Origin: a virus
IMG/VR virus record: IMGVR_UViG_3300020021_000003
Coordinates: 1-64,000 of that record
DNA length: 64,000 bases
Strand: one strand, 5' to 3'
Position numbers and translations under genes: made by a program. The notes under the pieces were generated by a model. That model worked only from the letters and a program-made list of their open reading frames with translations, did not search any database and had not been told where the DNA came from. Within the stretch, counting starts at the first letter, position 1. Each line of letters starts with the position of its first letter. Below are positions 58,611-64,000 of the stretch, one piece after another.

Positions 58611-58838
58611 ATGACTGAGAAGATGCAGAGTTGCCGATCGGATGAGGGAAAGATCGTCGGATTGGTTGATGCCTGCATTGGCATTCACCGGTTCTTGGCA
58701 GAGTCTGATTTGAGCCTGCCCGATGTGCAGGAAGCACTAGCCGACATGTTCATGGACCCTGATTTCCTCAAGATCCAAGAGGCAGGCATGCACGCTGTGC
58801 AGATGGTTGCGGCAAGAAAGGCAAAGCAATGCCAATAG
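58611..58838 (+). CDS. Hypothetical protein, 75 aa
   Basis: ATG at 58611 with CGGAG; upstream in-frame Met lacks a ribosome site. Helical acidic protein (LSLPDVQEALADMFMD). No family recognised. Confidence 0.62.
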   Translation: MTEKMQSCRSDEGKIVGLVDACIGIHRFLAESDLSLPDVQEALADMFMDPDFLKIQEAGMHAVQMVAARKAKQCQ

Positions 58839-59071
58839 GTGTAGGATCAAAGGCTACCGTGTGGCATGAGGATGATAAGACCTCAGAGATCAAGGGTCTC
58901 ACCACTTCCGAACTTGCTCTACTCGTGGTAGGTTTGGGAGCGCTCGTTGAGTATGAGAGCATCAGTGCTACGGCTGCGATAGAGGCTCTTGATCTTCGGG
59001 AGGCTTTGGCCGAAGCAATGGATCTGAAATTGGGTCTCCCACCCCGCTTGACGGAGTCGCAGACGACTTGA
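58829..59071 (+). CDS. Hypothetical protein, 80 aa
   Basis: Overlaps the previous gene by 10 bp. Helical, with LTTSELALLVVGLGALVEYE. No family recognised. Confidence 0.62.
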   Translation: MPIGVGSKATVWHEDDKTSEIKGLTTSELALLVVGLGALVEYESISATAAIEALDLREALAEAMDLKLGLPPRLTESQTT

Positions 59072-59182
59072 CACGCTAGACAGCAAGTGCAAGGATAGGC
59101 GCAGCAGGACAGCACAAAGCCCCAAACAGAGGGTCAGGGAAACTTGACACCGTGCGGGGAGCATGAAAGGGTACACAGTACG

Positions 59183-59266
59183 GGAATGGTCGTTCAGCAG
59201 GTAAGAAACCTGAGATGTCCGCATAAAACATGCGGGATAAGCTGTAACATCAGGGTTCACCATTCC
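59183..59266 (+). ncRNA. Structured RNA candidate, tRNA-like ends
   Basis: GGAATGGT pairs with ACCATTCC (84 nt span); inside are a D-arm-like GTTCAGCAGGTAAGAAAC, a perfect CCGCAT-AAAAC-ATGCGG hairpin and a long-range AACCTGAGATGT/ACATCAGGGTT pairing. No canonical anticodon or T arm. Sits in the 290-bp gene-free leader of the 59359 gene. Confidence 0.45.
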
Positions 59267-59278
59267 GCCTAGTGGTTG

Positions 59279-59324
59279 CTTACCTTCTACAGGGATCGAA
59301 TAATATCTCTCTGTAGCGGGTAAG
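59279..59324 (+). promoter_or_regulatory. Leader hairpin before Cys-rich gene
   Basis: CTTACC/GGGTAAG and CTACAG/CTGTAG form one long hairpin 35 bp before the ATG at 59359. Could regulate translation. Confidence 0.45.
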
Positions 59325-59358
59325 GAACTACTAGACGCGCAGCACAATAGGAGTAGTA

Positions 59359-59754
59359 ATGTGCATTGCAGGGGACGCGCCTTGTCCCAACGCTTGTCGG
59401 TGTGGTTGTAACTCTGGCGAATACGAATGTGCTTGTGAGGCTGCAATGCAGATCGTCTATCAGAACCGTGTGCCGCATGCTTCGCAAGAGGTCATTGACT
59501 CTGAGGTGTGGTCATGGCAGGATGGCACTGTGGACCACATCGGAGACAGTGTGGCACAGGCGATTGCGGCACAGTGGCACTCGCCTGGATCTCCGAACAG
59601 TACGGCACTGAGCACAATGGGTGCCGTTACGTGGGATATGCGCATTGAGGACTTTGCGAGTGATGTGGAGTACCTGTTGGCTGGGCAAGAGGACCGCTGG
59701 GCACTTGATGCCCTTGAGACCTACATTCAGGCTGCACAAGAGGGAGAGCTGTAA
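59359..59754 (+). CDS. Hypothetical Cys-rich protein, 131 aa
   Basis: SD AGGAGTAGTA. N-terminal 30 residues have eight Cys (CIAGDAPCPNACRCGCNSGEYECAC), a likely metal cluster; the rest is helical and acidic. Function unknown. Confidence 0.68.
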   Translation: MCIAGDAPCPNACRCGCNSGEYECACEAAMQIVYQNRVPHASQEVIDSEVWSWQDGTVDHIGDSVAQAIAAQWHSPGSPNSTALSTMGAVTWDMRIEDFASDVEYLLAGQEDRWALDALETYIQAAQEGEL

Positions 59755-59961
59755 ATGATGACTCGCCAGGATTTCGAGAAGTTCGCCATTGTCATTCGTG
59801 ACCAGGTGAACAGTGTTCCTGATGGACTCAGTCCGTTTGAAAGGCATTTGATTGCGGCAACTCTCATCGAAATTGCCTCTGATCTCGCCGACGTGATGGA
59901 GGGTTCGAATTCTCTGTTTGACCGGAGTCGTTTCCTCAAGGCTTGTGGAGTGCCGGAGTAG
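59755..59961 (+). CDS. Hypothetical helical protein, 68 aa
   Basis: Starts right after the previous stop. Helical (LIAATLIEIASDLADVMEG). No family recognised. Confidence 0.62.
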   Translation: MMTRQDFEKFAIVIRDQVNSVPDGLSPFERHLIAATLIEIASDLADVMEGSNSLFDRSRFLKACGVPE

Positions 59962-59976
59962 TTCGCTTAGCTTTCT

Positions 59977-60017
59977 CTAGGAAATACACGTAAGGGTTGT
60001 GCCCTTATAGTTCCTAG
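59977..60017. terminator. Long hairpin between genes
   Basis: CTAGGAA/TTCCTAG outer stem and TAAGGG/CCCTTA inner stem with loop TTGTG. No T-run follows; possible terminator or processing site. Confidence 0.5.
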
Positions 60018-60070
60018 GGATTACTAGCCGAATTACACAGGGTAATCGACTTAACGTGAAGGGTAGTCTC

Positions 60071-60469
60071 ATGACTGCAATTACTGTCGCCGCTTTCTTC
60101 CCGGACAACGACGGTGAGATCGTTCGGGTGCACGATGCCTCTTGCACGCATACGCTGCGAGACTGGCGCGCCTATGGTGCTCCTGTCATGCTGTACGTGG
60201 AGACCGGTAAGGCCATCGTTCGACAGCTCAGCAAGAACGGTATTCGCTTCAAGGGTGTGCGCGTGATGCCCTGTGCACGGATTCCTGAAGGGTACTGGAG
60301 CCACACTCCGACCGGTGAGCGTATGAAGCTCCACCACACTCGTATCGGCGCTCTCAACGCCACTCACCGTATCCGCAAGATCGATGCGGAGTCGGGCCAC
60401 TTCAACACCCCTGAGCTTGCGCCGTACATGAGCGTGCGCTACGGTTTCAAGTACACCAACGCCAAGTAA
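60071..60469 (+). CDS. Hypothetical protein, 132 aa
   Basis: ATG at 60071 after GAAGGG. Alpha/beta protein with a conserved-looking core (VMPCARIPEGYWSHTPTGERM). No family recognised. Confidence 0.65.
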   Translation: MTAITVAAFFPDNDGEIVRVHDASCTHTLRDWRAYGAPVMLYVETGKAIVRQLSKNGIRFKGVRVMPCARIPEGYWSHTPTGERMKLHHTRIGALNATHRIRKIDAESGHFNTPELAPYMSVRYGFKYTNAK

Positions 60470-60548
60470 TCCAGCGAATATCATTCCCGTTACGGCGGGA
60501 TTGGTATTGACCGGATTAAAGGGTAATTCGGGCAACGAGAGGACTGTC

Positions 60549-60935
60549 ATGTCAAGGGTTATCGATGTTCCCGAAACTGTTGCACTTGTTGACGCTGCGA
60601 TTGAGTTGCGTGGACGCAAGTACGTCTATCCGCGTCCCCAGGGTGCTGGCTGCCAATACGTGACCAACCTGGGCACGCCTGAGCAGGAGCCTGGTTGCAT
60701 TATTGGAGCGGCTCTGATCAATGGTGGAGTAGTAGAGCCTGAGTTCTTTTTGGGAGAGAATAACGCGGGTGAGTACAATCACCTGATCATCAATGCTATC
60801 TACGAAAGCATTCCTGGAGTGGAGTTCACTAGTCAAGCCATGTCTTACATGTCCATAGTTCAGGCACGACAGGATTGCGGTGAATCCTGGGGAGCCTCTG
60901 TTGACTACGCCAAGAGCAAGCTCGATATCAACTAG
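60549..60935 (+). CDS. Hypothetical protein, 128 aa
   Basis: ATG at 60549 after GAGAGG. Pattern YVYPRPQGAGCQYV...PGCIIGAALINGGV is seen in actinophage proteins of unknown role. A small TCCCG/CGGGA hairpin lies upstream. Confidence 0.66.
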   Translation: MSRVIDVPETVALVDAAIELRGRKYVYPRPQGAGCQYVTNLGTPEQEPGCIIGAALINGGVVEPEFFLGENNAGEYNHLIINAIYESIPGVEFTSQAMSYMSIVQARQDCGESWGASVDYAKSKLDIN

Positions 60936-60946
60936 GGAGAAACAAT

Positions 60947-61144
60947 ATGGATAAGACTGCTCTTGCTAAGCTTGGATTTGCTATGGTCTGTTCCGTTCTA
61001 CTTGGCGGAATGGTTCTGATGTTCGCGGCGCCGTTTGTTGGCCTGTCTTTCGGGTATTGGGCTGGAGTACTGATCTGCTATGCGATTGAGGGTATGATCG
61101 GCGCAGGTGTGATGTTCGGTATTCAGGCAGCCCAGGATGTTTAG
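60947..61144 (+). CDS. Small membrane protein, 65 aa
   Basis: Two hydrophobic helices (about 9-29 and 36-60), Gly-rich. GGGAGAAAC upstream. Holin-like in size and topology, but no lysis neighbours. Confidence 0.62.
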   Translation: MDKTALAKLGFAMVCSVLLGGMVLMFAAPFVGLSFGYWAGVLICYAIEGMIGAGVMFGIQAAQDV

Positions 61145-61174
61145 GCTTCCAAGTAACTTCTATGATTGGATGCT

Positions 61175-61312
61175 ATGAAGAAATTTAGGTATTTCGTTTG
61201 GGGATTTTCCTCCGCGTGGTTCCTTAGTTTGGCTCTAGTCGGTAGTATTTACGGCATGGTTGGACTAGTTCTGATTGTTGCTATTCTTGTTATTGACTAT
61301 CTCTCTAGTTGA
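61175..61312 (+). CDS. Small membrane protein, 45 aa
   Basis: One or two hydrophobic helices after a basic start (MKKFRYF). Weak ribosome site. Followed by a hairpin at 61321-61367. Confidence 0.55.
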   Translation: MKKFRYFVWGFSSAWFLSLALVGSIYGMVGLVLIVAILVIDYLSS

Positions 61313-61320
61313 TTGAGCTT

Positions 61321-61367
61321 CCCGCTATTCATACACGTTCTCTTTGTGAGGGAATAGGAATAGCGGG
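61321..61367 (+). terminator. Hairpin, probable terminator
   Basis: 10-bp stem CCCGCTATTC/GAATAGCGGG (61321-61330 with 61358-61367); short T content after it. Confidence 0.6.
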
Positions 61368-61402
61368 TTACTGAACCAATTAAAAGATCTTGAGGTCAGG
61401 TA

Positions 61403-61431
61403 TTGACTCAGGCTGGCTAGGAGGCTAGGTT
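61403..61431 (+). promoter_or_regulatory. Promoter giving a leaderless mRNA
   Basis: TTGACT (61403-61408), 17 bp, TAGGTT (61426-61431). The ATG at 61438 lies 7 bp after the -10, where transcription would start. Confidence 0.68.
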
Positions 61432-61437
61432 GAAGGC

Positions 61438-61752
61438 ATGACAAAGACGATGGATCTTGCGGCACTGCTGTCCATGGACTCCAACGATGCACGGTGCATG
61501 GGACTCCGCAAGGTACGGGACATCATGAGTGTGAAGCGCAAGGATGCCGGATACCTGCGTCTGTGCGACTCGATCAGGAGCGAGGGTATCTCTTCCCCCA
61601 TCCTGATCTGCCGTAGCCGTAGGGGACGTCCTGTAGTCTTCAACGGGCATCACAGGATCGCTGCCGCTATCGAATGCGGCATCACAGAGCTTCCGGTCAC
61701 GGAAGATTTCATGCTGAGCGAAGATGAGAAGTGGACGGAAGAATGCGCGTAA
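61438..61752 (+). CDS. ParB/Srx-like N-domain protein, 104 aa
   Basis: Core YLRLCDSIRSEGISSPILI...GRPVVFNGHHRIAAAIECG matches the ParB/sulfiredoxin-like nuclease fold, with the GHHR motif. No C-terminal DNA-binding part. May bind CTP or cut nucleic acid; role unknown. Probably leaderless. Confidence 0.78.
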   Translation: MTKTMDLAALLSMDSNDARCMGLRKVRDIMSVKRKDAGYLRLCDSIRSEGISSPILICRSRRGRPVVFNGHHRIAAAIECGITELPVTEDFMLSEDEKWTEECA

Positions 61753-62138
61753 CTGAGGATGACTTTAACCGGCTGGTGACTCAGGTTGCAGTCTATGATC
61801 CGAAGTGGTATTTCGAAGACTACAACGAGGGTGTTACGGATCATGTAGTCCATCGCGTGTACCCGTTCCGCTACATCAACGAGCTGGACAGCTCTTACAG
61901 CTCAGTCCTGTTCGCCCGAGAGTTCTTGGAGCGCCAAGACATCGCCTATACGGTCGTCTACGACGCCGGAGACATGAATTGGTGCATCCTGTCCGACTAC
62001 GCTCCTCCGCACTGGGTTGAGGCTGTAGAGCGCTCCAAGGCTTGGAATGATCAACTGACACTCCAGAACTTGCAGCCCCGGGAGCTTGACAAGCCTTTCG
62101 CCCCTGCACTAGGTTGGAACCAACAGCCCAGCGAATAA
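61743..62138 (+). CDS. Hypothetical protein, 131 aa
   Basis: ATG at 61743 overlaps the ParB-like stop by 10 bp. Aromatic and acidic (DPKWYFEDYNEGVTDHVVHRVYPF). No family recognised. Confidence 0.65.
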   Translation: MRVTEDDFNRLVTQVAVYDPKWYFEDYNEGVTDHVVHRVYPFRYINELDSSYSSVLFAREFLERQDIAYTVVYDAGDMNWCILSDYAPPHWVEAVERSKAWNDQLTLQNLQPRELDKPFAPALGWNQQPSE

Positions 62139-62146
62139 GGGAAGTT

Positions 62147-62452
62147 ATGGAAACGGCAGTCAAGGAATATCGCGTATGGCTGGAGACTGGTGATCTGCTA
62201 GGTCTGGTCTGCGTCTACAAGCGGCGTGCATGGTGGACGGTTGAGAACGAACAGCCGTTCTATATCAGTGAGCGTCCGAAGCCCAAGGGTTTCCGCAGTG
62301 AGCAGGATGCTTACGACTACGCCATGGGCGAGGCAGAACGTTACATGTCTCAGGCCATGGAATGGGAAGAGGCAGAGACCGAACGTCAGGGTTACGCATG
62401 GGATGCGGAGTTCTCCGATTCCTATCACATTCAAGTGACGGAGGCAGAATGA
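62147..62452 (+). CDS. Hypothetical protein, 101 aa
   Basis: SD AAGGGAAG. Glu-rich helical C-terminus (AEDAYDYAMGEAERYMSQAMEW-like). The stop overlaps the next ATG (ATGA). Confidence 0.65.
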   Translation: METAVKEYRVWLETGDLLGLVCVYKRRAWWTVENEQPFYISERPKPKGFRSEQDAYDYAMGEAERYMSQAMEWEEAETERQGYAWDAEFSDSYHIQVTEAE

Positions 62453-62682
62453 CCAGCACCAATGAGCAGGTTGCACAGGATTTCTTCAAGAACTTCCCGG
62501 ATAAGCCTGGTGCGCGAGTCGGCGACAAGGTAGTCTTCCTGATGGTAGAGAACGACAGCATCCTCCGCTATCAGGGTACGCTGTGGCAGACACGGTCAGA
62601 TGGTGCGGGTACCATCCTTGTAGGCAACCTGTTCAAGACTACCACCATGACCTACGTTCGCAAGGCACAGACGGATAGCTGA
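62449..62682 (+). CDS. Hypothetical protein, 77 aa
   Basis: SD GGAGGC, coupled to the previous gene. Small beta protein (VGDKVVFLMVENDSILRYQG). No family recognised. Confidence 0.64.
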   Translation: MTSTNEQVAQDFFKNFPDKPGARVGDKVVFLMVENDSILRYQGTLWQTRSDGAGTILVGNLFKTTTMTYVRKAQTDS

Positions 62683-62764
62683 GTTTTTCACTGCATAGGG
62701 CTTGCGTTCTGTGCGGTGAGATGGTTAGCTAGCACCAGCAACCAACCGGACGAGAGGCTACACC

Positions 62765-63022
62765 ATGACTGAGCTTGAGATGATGGCGCGAGTTGCTGTC
62801 AACCCGCTCGTACAGCAGTACCGCAAGGTTGTGCAGGAGTATCGTAACCGCATGGTCGCTGCGTATGGTCCCGACTTCGATGCCGAGTGGACGAACGATG
62901 CTGACCTTGACCCGCGCGGCTTCAAGATCATGACGGACCGTGAGCGTGAGAAGTACAATGCTCTGCACATCCGGATGAACGTGGTCCGGAAGATGGTCCG
63001 GGAAAGTCTTCAGAACCGCTAG
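62765..63022 (+). CDS. Hypothetical helical protein, 85 aa
   Basis: SD GAGAGG. Basic helical protein (VQQYRKVVQEYRNRM, then RMNVVRKMVRESLQNR). No family recognised. Confidence 0.65.
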   Translation: MTELEMMARVAVNPLVQQYRKVVQEYRNRMVAAYGPDFDAEWTNDADLDPRGFKIMTDREREKYNALHIRMNVVRKMVRESLQNR

Positions 63023-63100
63023 ACAGCGTAGCTAGTAGGGTATAGAGTTACACCAACAAGCCAAACAGAGCCAAACGGCTCAAGGACAAAGGATTACACC

Positions 63101-63304
63101 ATGAACGCTCTGCTCCGGAAGCTCGTTTCGTACACCACCATCAGCGGCGAGACCGTCAAGGGCAAGATCATTGCGGCCGGTCGGGACAAGTACGGCCCGC
63201 TGTACGTCGTCAAGGTCACCACTGCGGATGTGCGTGCGTATGCCAAGGGTTCGACCTTCGCTGTCTCCGCTGAGAACTTCGGCAGTGTCCTGGTCCTGCG
63301 GTGA
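63101..63304 (+). CDS. Hypothetical SH3-like protein, 67 aa
   Basis: AAAGGATTACACC before ATG. Beta-rich (GETVKGKIIAAGRDKYGPLYVVKVTTADV), SH3-barrel-like. Overlaps the next GTG. Confidence 0.65.
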   Translation: MNALLRKLVSYTTISGETVKGKIIAAGRDKYGPLYVVKVTTADVRAYAKGSTFAVSAENFGSVLVLR

Positions 63305-63507
63305 GAATCGCAATCATTGAGTGGACCGTGAACATTGGAAACGGTCCCAGGACAATGACACATGCGATTGTCGAGAGGACAGGACAAGATTTGGAAAGTG
63401 CCGCATCTCGTTGGGCATACATGTCCCTGTCCGAAAAGGCTTACGAGAACTGCACCATTACGGTGTGCAATACCGATCCCGCGAGCATGGAAGTTATTCG
63501 TGGATAA
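63301..63507 (+). CDS. Hypothetical protein, 68 aa
   Basis: GTG start at 63301 overlapping the previous stop. Small alpha/beta protein. No family recognised. Confidence 0.6.
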   Translation: MRIAIIEWTVNIGNGPRTMTHAIVERTGQDLESAASRWAYMSLSEKAYENCTITVCNTDPASMEVIRG

Positions 63508-63670
63508 TCTGATCTCAACCGTAGGGGAATTGCGAAAGAGGCTCGCAGGAATGCCGGACGATTGGCCGGTGGCTGTGTTCGTTGATGACAATTGCGGTTG
63601 CTGTTCTACCGGTGGCGGATGGGAGCAACTGCAAGTTGAGCTTACGGACGGAATGGTTAAGATTCGGTAA
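63500..63670 (+). CDS. Hypothetical protein, tandem paralogue 1, 56 aa
   Basis: GTG at 63500 with GGAAG. STVGELRKRLAGMPDDWPVAVFVDD...GWEQLQVEL parallels the next gene (TTGELIKFLQELPADTPVYISAHD...GWEAVEAF). Overlaps it as TAATG. Confidence 0.62.
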   Translation: MDNLISTVGELRKRLAGMPDDWPVAVFVDDNCGCCSTGGGWEQLQVELTDGMVKIR

Positions 63671-63825
63671 TGGACTACTCAGATGCATATCCGCAGACTA
63701 CGGGAGAACTGATTAAGTTTCTTCAGGAACTCCCCGCAGACACTCCGGTGTATATCAGTGCGCACGATGGTGGTTGGGAAGCTGTAGAGGCTTTCTTTGA
63801 GGATGGAATAGCTTACCTGAGCTAG
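63670..63825 (+). CDS. Hypothetical protein, tandem paralogue 2, 51 aa
   Basis: ATG overlaps the previous TAA. Same layout as paralogue 1 without the Cys pair. Function unknown. Confidence 0.65.
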   Translation: MDYSDAYPQTTGELIKFLQELPADTPVYISAHDGGWEAVEAFFEDGIAYLS

Positions 63826-63887
63826 TTCTCTTGTGGGATTCAGAATGCAGAGTTTCTGAGTCCTACTGGACCACTAGAGGAGAGAAC

Positions 63888-64000
63888 ATGGCTGACACGT
63901 CGATCGACTCTGACACGCTTGCCTACGTAGCAGCAGGAGCCAAGTATCTCGACGAAACATCGCCCGATTGGGCGCTGTACATGAATTCGCGAGAGCTGGA
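63888..64000 (+). CDS. Hypothetical protein, 3' end outside window
   Basis: ATG at 63888 with AGAGGAGAG; open to the window end (MADTSIDSDTLAYVAAGAKY). No family recognised. Confidence 0.6.
   Translation, partial: MADTSIDSDTLAYVAAGAKYLDETSPDWALYMNSREL

Overview
This window looks like part of a large double-stranded DNA phage genome of the contractile-tail (myovirus) type. No host gene was recognised and no integrase was found. The host is probably an actinobacterium. That is an inference from the family of the HAD-like protein near 49.6-50.2 kb, the frequent GTG/TTG starts and the chitin-binding-like modules in the tail fibre. The exact host genus cannot be read from this window.

Left half, minus strand (about 36.2 kb down to 0). 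Transcription runs from high to low coordinates through the virion module: RNA ligase, a coiled-coil membrane protein, metallophosphoesterase, MazG-like pyrophosphohydrolase, KTSC protein, terminase large subunit, a group of small genes that includes an Acb2-type anti-CBASS cyclic-nucleotide sponge, portal, scaffold, major capsid protein, connector proteins, tail sheath, tail tube, a tail-assembly chaperone with a probable +1 programmed frameshift, tape measure carrying two peptidoglycan-degrading domains, a P2/T4-like baseplate set (tube initiator, X/LysM, D, V, W/gp25, J, I) and large tail fibres. Strong hairpin terminators close the fibre, capsid and smaller transcription units. One short membrane-protein gene at 30.7 kb runs against the flow.

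Middle (36.5-46.6 kb), minus strand. A tRNA array of about 33 recognisable tRNAs covers all 20 amino acids, plus several tRNA-like or broken copies. Small genes are interleaved: a permuted NlpC/P60-like enzyme, a lipoprotein, two HNH endonucleases and micro-proteins. Several sigma70-like promoters (TTGAC-N17/18-TAnnnT) restart transcription inside the array. The RNA ligase at its downstream end, and a DEDD-type 3'-5' exoribonuclease at 50.5 kb, fit a theme of protecting or maturing tRNA.

Right part (47.6-64 kb), plus strand. After divergent promoters near 47.4-47.6 kb come many small early-type genes: HNH endonucleases, zinc-ribbon micro-proteins, a HAD-family gene with a broken frame, and the exonuclease. 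A gene-free stretch of about 1.1 kb (52.1-53.2 kb) follows, with iteron-like repeats and a perfect inverted repeat. From about 53 kb the DNA is visibly more GC-rich and carries mostly unknown small genes, a DUF6011-like zinc protein, a ParB-like protein, membrane micro-proteins, promoters and structured RNA candidates. The last gene runs off the window.
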